From Mucilaginibacter gossypii (GTDB lineage Bacteria; Bacteroidota; Bacteroidia; Sphingobacteriales; Sphingobacteriaceae): DNA of 64,000 nt. The DNA is taken from the NCBI RefSeq assembly GCF_900100945.1, contig NZ_FNCG01000003.1, positions 582,715-646,714 of the forward strand. Direction: 5' to 3'. Positions 1 through 8,122 of the stretch are shown here, piece by piece. A program made the translations under genes and the position numbers. Numbering within the stretch: the first letter of the stretch is position 1; each line of letters opens with the position of its first letter. The notes below the pieces were generated by a model that was given only the letters and a program-made list of their open reading frames with translations, ran no database searches and had not been told where the DNA came from.

Positions 1-446
1 GGCTCATAAATGCGATATTCATCTTGGAACTCATCTTCATCAACCAATAAAAACTCCTTCAGGTAGTCTTCAAGTTCCGGTTCAATATCTTCGTCTTCAC
101 ACTCGTTTAGATATAGTAAAAGATTAAGAAGTTCAGTACCACGGTCGAGTGTTTCTTCTTCAATGCTTTCCCACTCCGGTGTATCAAGATAATCTTCTTC
201 CAGTTTTTTAACGTCTGCGCTAAAGAAGTTGATCATCAGCAAGTCGAAGAAGATTTCACGAAGTTCTTCTACTTGTGGGTTTTCATCAAAAACCGCATCA
301 AGCTCATCTACTTTAGATAAAAAATCTTCGTCAGATGCAAATACGTCGCCAAACTCGTCGGTTAACTGGGTTGCATCAAAGCTGTTGTATTTTGAAAAAG
401 CCTCAAGCGCTGCTATAAAGGCGGTTTCTATTTTTGGATCGATCAT
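1..446 (-). CDS. Acidic hypothetical protein, C-terminus cut by window edge
   Basis: No family is recognised. The frame begins at an ATG at 446 (MIDPKIETAF...) and stays open to base 3, about 148 residues, so the stop lies outside the window. It is very rich in Glu and Asp, especially in the second half, contains no membrane segment or signal peptide, and looks like an all-helical soluble protein. It starts 8 bases after the stop of the dihydroorotase-like gene on the same strand, so it is probably the third gene of an operon that begins with the BatA-like gene. The frame on the opposite strand (229-486) is a low-complexity Ser/Lys shadow. I am fairly sure it is a real gene, not of its role. 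Confidence 0.7.
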   Translation of the reverse strand, partial: MIDPKIETAFIAALEAFSKYNSFDATQLTDEFGDVFASDEDFLSKVDELDAVFDENPQVEELREIFFDLLMINFFSADVKKLEEDYLDTPEWESIEEETLDRGTELLNLLLYLNECEDEDIEPELEDYLKEFLLVDEDEFQDEYRIYE

Positions 447-453
447 AGGTATG

Positions 454-1704
454 TTATTTAAAGATTTGTTTATTGTTGTAAGTTAACAATACTTTACCTT
501 TTAAACGTTGCCCGATATAAGGCGAGTTTGCAGATTTAGATTTGTTGTTAGCCGCAGTGTATTCCCATTCGGCATCGGTGTCAAAAACCACGAGGTTTGC
601 CTTTTCATCTTCAGCGATAACCGGCAGTTCAACACCAAGTATCTCGCGGGGATTAACAGCAAGTTTTTCAACTATAAGTTCAACCGGTAAACCCGCTTTT
701 AAAGCCAGGGCGAAGGCTGTTTGTAAACCGATAATACCATACTCGGCAACTTCAAATTCCACATCTTTAAATTCAATTTCGTGTGGGGTATGCTGCGATA
801 CAATAGCATCAATAGTGCCGTCTTTTAAGCCTGTTACCAGTGCGGATACATCATCGGCAGTGCGCAACGGCGGTTTAACTTTATATAAGCTATCGAAGCC
901 CAAAAGGGATTCATCGGTTAAAACTAAATGATGTGCAGCAACATCGCAGGTAACCTCAATACCTTTACGCTTAGCTTCACGGATCAACTCGACCGAACGC
1001 GCTGTTGATATAGTTGTAAAATGAATGCGTGATACTGTGTATTCCGCAAGATAAAGATCGCGGGCAACCATCAGTTCTTCGGCCAGTGATGGGATGCCTT
1101 TCATACCCAGCAGCGTGCTGATCTCGCCTTCGTTAACTTTTGCTTTACCTGCTATTGCTATATCTTCCGGATAAGAGAAAACCAGTGCATCAAAGCCCTG
1201 TGCGTACAGTAAAGCTCTTTCCATTAAACCGGCATCCTGTACCGGGCGACTGCCATCGGTAAAAGCCTTTGCGCCGCTTTGGTACATATCGTACATTTCT
1301 GCAAGATCTTTCCCTTCACGCTTCTGGGATATGGTACCCAGAGGATAAACATTAACCAGGTTACCTTTTGAGCGGTTTAGCAGGTATTCAACTTCCGACT
1401 TGGAATGCACCGGCGGCTGGGTATTGGGCATTAGTGCTATGCCGGTAAAACCTCCTGCCGCCGCGGCCATTGTACCTGAGCGAAGGTCTTCCTTGGTTTC
1501 AAGGCCCAACTCGCCTACGTTACAGTTAAGATCGAAAAAGCCGGGCGAAACATATTTGCCTTCGGCATCAAACAGTTCGGTATCGGCATCAATATCGTCG
1601 GCTATGCGGGTAATAACACCATTTTCAATTAAAATATCGGCAACTTGTTGATGAAAGGATGATCCGGGATCAAGAATAGTGGCTGATTTGATAAGCAAAT
1701 TCAT
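454..1704 (-). CDS. Dihydroorotase-like amidohydrolase homologue, probably non-catalytic
   Basis: This protein of 416 residues has the overall layout of class I dihydroorotase, the third step of pyrimidine synthesis: an N-terminal beta domain, PGFFDL at 54-59, a MPNTQPP segment at 92-98, an AAHHLVLTDE segment at 256-265 and a GIIGLQTA segment at 324-331. Every expected metal ligand looks replaced: the HxH after PGF(I/F)D is Asn60-x-Asn62, the His of the HxED segment is Tyr178, the His before the ST pair is Thr, and the Asp of the TDHAPH segment is Gln304. It therefore resembles the inactive PyrC' partners that support aspartate transcarbamoylase in some bacteria. An in-frame GTG lies two codons upstream (1710); the ATG at 1704 is preferred. 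It sits 32 bases after the BatA-like gene. Databases would probably call it dihydroorotase. Confidence 0.88.
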   Translation of the reverse strand: MNLLIKSATILDPGSSFHQQVADILIENGVITRIADDIDADTELFDAEGKYVSPGFFDLNCNVGELGLETKEDLRSGTMAAAAGGFTGIALMPNTQPPVHSKSEVEYLLNRSKGNLVNVYPLGTISQKREGKDLAEMYDMYQSGAKAFTDGSRPVQDAGLMERALLYAQGFDALVFSYPEDIAIAGKAKVNEGEISTLLGMKGIPSLAEELMVARDLYLAEYTVSRIHFTTISTARSVELIREAKRKGIEVTCDVAAHHLVLTDESLLGFDSLYKVKPPLRTADDVSALVTGLKDGTIDAIVSQHTPHEIEFKDVEFEVAEYGIIGLQTAFALALKAGLPVELIVEKLAVNPREILGVELPVIAEDEKANLVVFDTDAEWEYTAANNKSKSANSPYIGQRLKGKVLLTYNNKQIFK

Positions 1705-1736
1705 TAGCACTGCTTTATGTGTGGATTTGTATGGAC

Positions 1737-3785
1737 CTATCCCGCCTGAATAACACCTTGTTGATCAGGCTTATAAAATCTGATTAACAATATTTCTGCA
1801 AGCAGGAAGATCAGCGCCAAAATTATACAAAGTTTCCATAATTGTGTGCCAAAATTTGATTCGGCAACAACACTTTTTAATGAGCCGTTTCCCGCTATTA
1901 ATAAGGGCTTTGCATTTGGTATCAATTTTTCCAGGTCGGCTGCCGAAAAATAACTCATGTCAGATTCGGCACGGTCGTCGTTAACTGCAAGCGTCGCCAG
2001 CGTGCTGTCCTGTTTCCGGAGCGAATAAATTCCGGGTTCATTCAATTGGTCAGAAACATATAACAACGCACTTCCCTCCCGCTGCCTTGCATCCGGGATA
2101 ATGCTTTGATTGCCTTTGATGAGTTTGAGCAATTGCTTTTCAGTGGTTTGTACAGGTGGTACCTCAAAATTTTCGTCGGTGCCAAGGGTGTAAAATAAGG
2201 GTTGGTCATGCCCGCTTAATAATGCCATCCTAAAAAGTATGGGTACAAACAGTGCATGCCTTTGCAGGTTACTAAAATCCTCGTTAAGGGGCACGGCACA
2301 TACATAAACATTTCCTCTTCCGCTCCAGTACCCCCCCCAAAAAGCTTCGCCGGTAGCAAGCTTCATCAGGCTTTCCTGCTTAGCACCGCTTTTACTCAGT
2401 TGATAGTATTTTTTAACGGATGGTAAATCGGGGTTTTGAGGAAAGCTTTCAAACACGTTCTTAAAAACAGGGCTCTGCCTGTTAAGGGAAGCTACTTTTA
2501 CATCCTGGGTTATTAGCTTTTCAGGATATCCGGTATTTAAGGCTAATAAAAATGACTTATAATTAGCCAGATCGGCATCGGCCGACGGAAATACAACCAG
2601 CGTCCCTCCTTTTGTCACGTACGTTCTCAACTGCTGTGCCAGTCCGGTAGCTATGGTTTTAATGTCGCTGATAATTACTATAGGGTAGCTATTAAGTGCA
2701 GTGTAATCAACGTTACCATCGGTTACACGGGATGCAGCAAAGAAAGCGTCAGATGCAAAAACAGCTTTCAGATATGGATTTGGAGCGCCTCCATCTATCA
2801 GCAGAACCGGCATTTGCTGCTTTACATTAAAACTAAAATAAAACTGGTTGTCAAATGTGACCGGATTGTCCTGCAACTTAATTTCACCGCTCTGCCATCC
2901 AGGTTTTAAGCCCGAAAATGATAAGGTATCATTTTGAACCTGGCGGGCATTGATACTGAAGCTACCGAGCGCCTTTTGCTCACCGTTAATTAATATTTTG
3001 AGGGGAATCTTTTCTTCTTTTTCTGTAGCGTAATTATGTAGGCGTACAACCAGTTTTTCACTTTCACCCGGGCGATGTACCGCACTAAGTAACCAAACCG
3101 AATCAACAGCAACATTTGGAAGGTTTCCGGCTTTAAGCTGAACAAGGTTAACGGTAATATTACTATCGACTTTCACTGGTTTATCATTTCTGTTTTTTTG
3201 AAAATCAGAAATAATAAACACCGACCTAGCAGCTCCCGGTTGATTTTGCAATAGGTTTTCCTGTCTGCTGATAACCTGTTGTAAGCTCCTGCTTTGTGAA
3301 CTTACTTTAACCGCATCAACTGCATCATTAAATTCATCACGGCTCAACAGTCTTTGATGTTTACCTTCAAAATCTTGCGTAAGTAATTGAAAGCGATCGT
3401 TAATGTTATAAGCCGAAGCAATTTCCTTAGCACGGCGTTTAGCTTCATCAAGTAACGACCCCTCGCGGTTAAGGGTTTCCATGGAGTAAGAATTATCCAC
3501 AAAAACGCTTATCACCTGTTGTTTACCAGCATTAGCATTTTGCGCGCCGGGGATATAAGGTCGGGCAAATGCCAGTATCAGAAATAACAAAGTGAGTAAA
3601 CGCGCCGCCAATATCAATCGCTCCTTCAAATTGCGACGCGAGGCCTGCCGTTCCTGCACCTCTTTCAGAAACTGTACATTACTGAAATATACCTTTTTGT
3701 ATTTACGAAAATTAAATAGGTGGATCACAACCGGGATGGCCAGACTTAACAACGCGAATAAAAAAGCAGGATATAAAAAATACAT
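1737..3785 (-). CDS. BatA-like membrane protein with von Willebrand A-type region
   Basis: The 682-residue protein opens with the BatA N-terminal membrane region (PF07584-like): a hydrophobic segment at about 4-24, an RKYKKVYFSNVQFLKEVQ block and a second hydrophobic segment at about 58-76. A VFVDNSYSM sequence with Asp97, Ser99 and Ser101 looks like the DxSxS metal-binding start of a von Willebrand A domain. A long periplasmic part containing a glutamine-amidotransferase-like stretch (PVLLIDGGAPNPYLKAVF) follows, and a last membrane helix lies at about 652-672. Such proteins belong to the Bacteroidota Bat (aerotolerance) family, whose exact role is unsettled. The gene is first in an apparent operon with the dihydroorotase homologue and is not accompanied here by batB-E. 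Confidence 0.85.
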   Translation of the reverse strand: MYFLYPAFLFALLSLAIPVVIHLFNFRKYKKVYFSNVQFLKEVQERQASRRNLKERLILAARLLTLLFLILAFARPYIPGAQNANAGKQQVISVFVDNSYSMETLNREGSLLDEAKRRAKEIASAYNINDRFQLLTQDFEGKHQRLLSRDEFNDAVDAVKVSSQSRSLQQVISRQENLLQNQPGAARSVFIISDFQKNRNDKPVKVDSNITVNLVQLKAGNLPNVAVDSVWLLSAVHRPGESEKLVVRLHNYATEKEEKIPLKILINGEQKALGSFSINARQVQNDTLSFSGLKPGWQSGEIKLQDNPVTFDNQFYFSFNVKQQMPVLLIDGGAPNPYLKAVFASDAFFAASRVTDGNVDYTALNSYPIVIISDIKTIATGLAQQLRTYVTKGGTLVVFPSADADLANYKSFLLALNTGYPEKLITQDVKVASLNRQSPVFKNVFESFPQNPDLPSVKKYYQLSKSGAKQESLMKLATGEAFWGGYWSGRGNVYVCAVPLNEDFSNLQRHALFVPILFRMALLSGHDQPLFYTLGTDENFEVPPVQTTEKQLLKLIKGNQSIIPDARQREGSALLYVSDQLNEPGIYSLRKQDSTLATLAVNDDRAESDMSYFSAADLEKLIPNAKPLLIAGNGSLKSVVAESNFGTQLWKLCIILALIFLLAEILLIRFYKPDQQGVIQAG

Positions 3786-3860
3786 ATTTTATATAGATGG
3801 TTGTGCTATTTACAAATGTGGTAATTAAATTGAATTTCTGTTATCTTGCAGTACCGGAAC

Positions 3861-4463
3861 ATGAAAAAAATCCCCCTGTTATTAATTTTATCGCGAGTTT
3901 TATTTGGTATCATAATTATTGCATTAAGCTTAATACAATGCCTGTATTTCCGAAACATCATTATAATATTAATGATACTCGGCTTACTATCAGATATTTT
4001 TGATGGAATCATTGCCCGACGGCTGAACGTTTCAAGCCCCATGCTCAGACGGCTTGATTCAGGTGTCGATCAATTTTTTTGGTTGAGTATTGTGGCAGGA
4101 TGTTATATCACCTGTCCACAGTTTTTTAAAGACAATCTGCTAAAGATAAGCTTGCTGGTTGCCATGGAAGCAGGATGTTATGCCATAAGCTATATCCGGT
4201 TTGGTAAAGAGGTGGCCACACACGCCATATCTTCAAAGTTTTGGACACTTGTACTGCTCGCAACTATGATTCAGGTTACAGTAAGTTGCTCTTCTGTAAT
4301 TCTATTTAATATTTGTTTTTATCTGGGAATAGCTACCCGTATAGAAATAATAGGCATGCTACTTATTATAAAAGAGTGGACAAACGACATCCCAACTATT
4401 TACCATGCTTTTTTGATAAGGAATGGCAAAGAGATAACGCGCCATAAACTTTTCAATGGCTAA
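3861..4463 (+). CDS. CDP-alcohol phosphatidyltransferase family membrane protein
   Basis: This is a 200-residue multi-helix membrane protein. It carries the family signature DxxDGxxAR...DxxxD at 45-70: Asp45, Asp48, Gly49, Ala52, Arg53, Asp66 and Asp70 are in place. The Gly normally found four residues before the third Asp is Leu62. Family members transfer a phosphatidyl group from CDP-diacylglycerol to an alcohol such as glycerol phosphate, serine or inositol; the acceptor cannot be read from the sequence. The ATG at 3861 is chosen over an upstream TTG at 3846. It is divergent from the BatA-like gene and stands alone, with a 110-base gap to the next gene. Confidence 0.8.
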   Translation: MKKIPLLLILSRVLFGIIIIALSLIQCLYFRNIIIILMILGLLSDIFDGIIARRLNVSSPMLRRLDSGVDQFFWLSIVAGCYITCPQFFKDNLLKISLLVAMEAGCYAISYIRFGKEVATHAISSKFWTLVLLATMIQVTVSCSSVILFNICFYLGIATRIEIIGMLLIIKEWTNDIPTIYHAFLIRNGKEITRHKLFNG

Positions 4464-4573
4464 TTGCAAGAAAACAATATGGCCTTGTCTCTTTAACTAT
4501 CTTAATATCGGTCTTCCCTTTCAAATCATGTATAAATAAATATATTTGGTGCATACATCAATCTACTTAAAAA

Positions 4574-5569
4574 ATGGAATACAGAAGATTAGGCGAAAGT
4601 AAACTAAGCGTATCGGCAATAACTTTTGGAGCATGGGCTGCAGGCGGCTGGATGTGGGGTGGCAATGACGATCAGGAAGCTATTGATGCCATGCGTGCGG
4701 CTTACGACCTTGGAATAACATCAATTGATACAGCCCCGGTTTATGGACAAGGTAAAAGCGAAGAGCTGGTGGGCCTGGCCATTAAAGGCCTACCCCGGGA
4801 TAAGGTACAGATCCTGACTAAATATGGCTTGCGCTGGGACCTTGTAAAAGGTGAGTTCTTTTTCAAAAGTAAAGACAACAGCGGAAAGGATATTGATGTG
4901 TATCGATATGCCGGTAAAGACAGCATTATAGCCGAGTGTGAAAATAGTCTCAAACGTCTCGGTACCGATTATATCGACCTGTACCAAATTCATTGGTCGG
5001 ACAAAACTACGCCTATTGACGAAACTATGGAGGCCATTTTACGTCTGCAAGAACAGGGTAAAATTCGCGAAGCAGGTGTTTGTAATTATAATTTGAGTCA
5101 AATGCAAATCGCTGCCAAAACCATTAAGCTGGCGGCAAACCAGGTTCCGTTTAGCATGGTAAACCGCGCTATTGAAGATGAGTTAATCCCTTATTGCATC
5201 GAAAACAGGAAAGCAATATTAGCTTATAGTCCCCTTGAGCGTGGTTTATTGACCGGTAAAATGAAACCCGGCCAAAATTTCGGCGAAGGCGATCATCGTG
5301 CAGGCGTTAAATATTTTAAAGATCAAAACATTGAGCGTACCAATGCGTTCCTTGCCAAAATAAAACCATTGGCCGACGAAAAAGGTGCAACTTTAGGGCA
5401 ATTGGTTATCCGCTGGACAATCAATCATCCAGGCATAACCGTAGCGCTGGTTGGCGCCCGTAATGCCGAACAATCAGTTGAAAATGCAAAAGCAATAAAT
5501 ATTCATATCAATGGAGAAGAAATGGAGTTTATCAATAACCAGTTAAGTGATTTGGTGATTGTAGATTAA
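4574..5569 (+). CDS. Aldo/keto reductase
   Basis: A 331-residue soluble NAD(P)H-dependent oxidoreductase with a TIM-barrel fold that reduces aldehydes or ketones. The catalytic tetrad is visible: Asp52 and Tyr57 in DTAPVYG, Lys83 in TKYG and His140 in LYQIHW. The C-terminal cofactor segment VALVGARNAEQSVENAKA is also present. Length is normal for the family. The physiological substrate is unknown. The gene is followed after 26 bases by a dipeptidase on the same strand and may be cotranscribed with it. A second, distantly related reductase lies at 55443-56474. Confidence 0.9.
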   Translation: MEYRRLGESKLSVSAITFGAWAAGGWMWGGNDDQEAIDAMRAAYDLGITSIDTAPVYGQGKSEELVGLAIKGLPRDKVQILTKYGLRWDLVKGEFFFKSKDNSGKDIDVYRYAGKDSIIAECENSLKRLGTDYIDLYQIHWSDKTTPIDETMEAILRLQEQGKIREAGVCNYNLSQMQIAAKTIKLAANQVPFSMVNRAIEDELIPYCIENRKAILAYSPLERGLLTGKMKPGQNFGEGDHRAGVKYFKDQNIERTNAFLAKIKPLADEKGATLGQLVIRWTINHPGITVALVGARNAEQSVENAKAINIHINGEEMEFINNQLSDLVIVD

Positions 5570-5595
5570 GATCAAGGATTTTCCTATATTCCATT

Positions 5596-6771
5596 ATGAA
5601 AAAATCGTTGCTACTCTTCCCTTTAATGTTGGCATTAAGATTATCTGCTCAAAATGCCCAGCAGATCCATCAAAAAGCTATTTTAATTGATACGCATAAC
5701 GATGTTATTTCAAACGAGTTGATCACCGGCGCTGATTTAGGCAAACGTCAGAGCGAAGGGAATTTTGATTTAGTCCGCGCTAAAGAAGGCGGACTTGACG
5801 CACAGATCTTTTCTATCTGGTGTGGTGAAAGTTACGGTAAAGGGGCTGCCTTTGCTTTTGCAAACCGGGAGATAGATTCGTTGTACGCGCTCATCAAACG
5901 TAATCCTGATAAAATAGCTTTAGTGCGCAATACCAAAGAACTTAAAAAAGCTGTGGCCGGTAAAAAGCTGGCAGCATTGATTGGTGTTGAAGGCGGGCAT
6001 ATGATCGAAGACAGGATGGATTACATTGACAGTCTGGCTAAACGAGGGATGCGCTATCTTACCCTCACCTGGAATAACAGCACTTCATGGGCAACTTCGG
6101 CACGTGACGAGGTTACTAAAAAGGATAGTTTGAAGCATTTAGGACTTACCGATTATGGCAAACAAATAGTAAAGCACCTGAATGAGCTTGGTGTTATGGT
6201 TGACGTATCGCATGTGGGTGAGCGTACTTTTTATGATGTGCTGGCAACAACCACAAAGCCTGTTATCGCTTCACATAGCTGTGCTTATAGTATCGATCCA
6301 TTTCGCCGCAACTTAAAGGATGACCAACTAAAGGCGCTGGCAAAAAACGGCGGTGTGGTATGCATTAATTTTTATAGTGGCTTTGTAGACAGTACCTATA
6401 CACCCAAAGTGCTTAAGTTTTTGGCGCTGCATAAAACAGAGCTCGATTCATTGACCAAAGTTTATCATGACGTCGATCTGGCCAATATCAGGATAAATGC
6501 CATGTATAAAGTTGAATCTGACAAGCTCAGACCACCGCTTGAATTGCTAATTAAGCATATTGATTATATAGTAAAGCTGATAGGTGTTGATTATGTGGGT
6601 ATCGGGTCGGATTTTGATGGAGCCGAATCATACCCTCTTGGTTTGGATAGCGTTGCTGATTATCCAAAAATAACCGGAGAACTATTGAAATTAGGCTACA
6701 GCCAAAAAGATATTGATAAAATATTAGGTGGAAATGTAATGCGGGTGCTTGCCGCAAATACAGGTAAATGA
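5596..6771 (+). CDS. Membrane dipeptidase family (peptidase M19), exported
   Basis: A zinc-dependent dipeptidase of the renal dipeptidase family, 391 residues, beginning with a signal peptide (about 1-18, MKKSLLLFPLMLALRLSAQ), so it should act in the periplasm. Zinc-site features are visible: IDTHND with His34 and Asp36, EGGHM for the bridging Glu, VDVSHVGE and IASHSCAYS for the later His residues, and GIGSDFDG near the end. Family members hydrolyse dipeptides, including those with a C-terminal D-amino acid; the substrate here is not known. It may be cotranscribed with the aldo/keto reductase before it. Confidence 0.9.
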   Translation: MKKSLLLFPLMLALRLSAQNAQQIHQKAILIDTHNDVISNELITGADLGKRQSEGNFDLVRAKEGGLDAQIFSIWCGESYGKGAAFAFANREIDSLYALIKRNPDKIALVRNTKELKKAVAGKKLAALIGVEGGHMIEDRMDYIDSLAKRGMRYLTLTWNNSTSWATSARDEVTKKDSLKHLGLTDYGKQIVKHLNELGVMVDVSHVGERTFYDVLATTTKPVIASHSCAYSIDPFRRNLKDDQLKALAKNGGVVCINFYSGFVDSTYTPKVLKFLALHKTELDSLTKVYHDVDLANIRINAMYKVESDKLRPPLELLIKHIDYIVKLIGVDYVGIGSDFDGAESYPLGLDSVADYPKITGELLKLGYSQKDIDKILGGNVMRVLAANTGK

Positions 6772-6844
6772 TGTCACTTTGTTGACGATATGCGCTTTGC
6801 CTTATGCGCTTAAAATCGTAAATTCGCAACTCATTTATAATAAA

Positions 6845-7801
6845 ATGTCTCAAGAAACTGAACACGTAAAATGCCTGATCATAGGGTCAGGTCCTGCAGG
6901 TTATACTGCAGCTATATATGCTTCCCGCGCTGATCTTAAGCCAGTTATGTATACCGGTTTACTGGCAGGCGGCCAGCTTACACAAACTACCGAAGTTGAA
7001 AATTTCCCAGGCTATCCGCAAGGCATTATGGGCCCTGAACTGATGGAGGATTTCCGCAAACAGGCTGAGCGCCTGGGTACCGAAATCCGTTTCGGATATG
7101 TTAGTTCTGTTGATTTTTCAAGCCTGCCACATAAAGTTGTAGTTGATGATGTGAAAACTATCACAGCAGATACCGTGATTATTTCAACCGGAGCTTCGGC
7201 CAAATGGCTTGGTTTAGAGTCTGAACAAAAATACAGCGGCTTTGGCGTTTCTGCCTGTGCCGTTTGCGATGGTTTCTTTTTTAAAGGCCAGGACGTAGCT
7301 ATTGTTGGTGCCGGTGATACTGCAGCCGAAGAAGCTACCTACTTAGCCAAATTGGCCCGCAAGGTATATATGATCGTTCGCAGGGACGAGTTCCGTGCTT
7401 CAAAAGCGATGGTTCACCGCGTGCTGAACACACCAAACATTGAAATATTGTATAATACCGAAACCAAAGAAATTTTAGGCGATGGTCAAAGTGTTACCGG
7501 TGTTAAAGTGATCAATAACCAAACCAACGCCGAAACCGATCTTGATGTTACAGGATTCTTTGTAGCAATTGGTCACCACCCTAATACCGATATTTTTAAA
7601 GGCTGGTTACATATGGATGAAACCGGTTATATCATCACCCGTCCCGGTTCAACTGAAACCAACGTTGAGGGTGTATTTTGCGCCGGCGATGCACAAGACC
7701 ATATTTATCGCCAGGCTGTAACAGCAGCCGGTACCGGCTGTATGGCCGCTATCGATGCTGAGCGCTACCTGGCTGCCAAAGAGCATGTGGTGACAGCTTA
7801 A
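6845..7801 (+). CDS. trxB: Thioredoxin-disulfide reductase
   Basis: A cytoplasmic flavoenzyme of 318 residues that passes electrons from NADPH through FAD to thioredoxin. It shows the FAD-binding IIGSGPAGYTAA at 12-23, the redox-active CAVC (Cys138, Cys141), the NADPH-binding VGAGDTAAEEA and the C-terminal FCAGDAQDHIYRQAVTAAGTGCMAA segment. The ATG at 6845 is taken as start because the family begins with the residues right after it; an in-frame start at 6749 would overlap the dipeptidase gene. A hairpin terminator follows at 7853. Confidence 0.96.
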   Translation: MSQETEHVKCLIIGSGPAGYTAAIYASRADLKPVMYTGLLAGGQLTQTTEVENFPGYPQGIMGPELMEDFRKQAERLGTEIRFGYVSSVDFSSLPHKVVVDDVKTITADTVIISTGASAKWLGLESEQKYSGFGVSACAVCDGFFFKGQDVAIVGAGDTAAEEATYLAKLARKVYMIVRRDEFRASKAMVHRVLNTPNIEILYNTETKEILGDGQSVTGVKVINNQTNAETDLDVTGFFVAIGHHPNTDIFKGWLHMDETGYIITRPGSTETNVEGVFCAGDAQDHIYRQAVTAAGTGCMAAIDAERYLAAKEHVVTA

Positions 7802-7805
7802 TCAA

Positions 7806-7834
7806 GCGATTAGAGATTGGAGGTAAGAGATTAG
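7806..7834 (+). repeat. Dispersed 29-base intergenic repeat, copy 1
   Basis: This stretch is the inverted counterpart of 11274-11302; reading one on the opposite strand gives 25 of 29 identical bases. Both copies lie just after a gene end beside a terminator hairpin. Confidence 0.6.
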
Positions 7835-7852
7835 ATGGTTTCTTACGATCAT

Positions 7853-7884
7853 AAAAAGCGACAGGTATCCCCTATCGCTTTTTT
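7853..7884 (+). terminator. Rho-independent terminator after trxB
   Basis: AAAAAGCGACAG pairs with CTATCGCTTTTT around a short loop (one mismatch) and is followed by a T run. It lies 52 bases after the trxB stop. Confidence 0.8.
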
Positions 7885-8122
7885 CATTTCTGAACCGGGG
7901 TTTGGGGAGATTTTTCGGTTTACACTGCACACCGTGGTCTAACCCGAATTAGCAAACAATAAGATTCTTTTGAATTTGCTTAGCATCCTGTTAATTCGTT
8001 TCATTCCATAAATTCGAGTTCAGACAAATACTTACTGAACTAAGATTTTTACATATTAAAACTTTTTAAATTTTTTAAAAAAGTTTTATCTTACGGGCTC
8101 ACACTAACCTGTTAGATAAATT

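Larger units (their letters stand above)
7802..8122. other. Gene-free interval between trxB and the GH20 gene
   Basis: No coding frame is convincing in these 321 bases. They hold a 29-base dispersed repeat (7806-7834), a terminator hairpin (7853-7884) and, before the GH20 gene, an AT-rich tract (about 8050-8095) that probably carries its promoter. No exact TAnnTTTG element was found. Confidence 0.6.

Noticed and set aside
229..486. 85-residue plus-strand frame rich in Ser and Lys
   Set aside because: It is the reverse of the acidic minus-strand gene; its composition is that of a shadow frame.
6749..6844. N-terminal extension of trxB
   Set aside because: It overlaps the dipeptidase gene and precedes the conserved thioredoxin reductase N-terminus, which begins at 6845.
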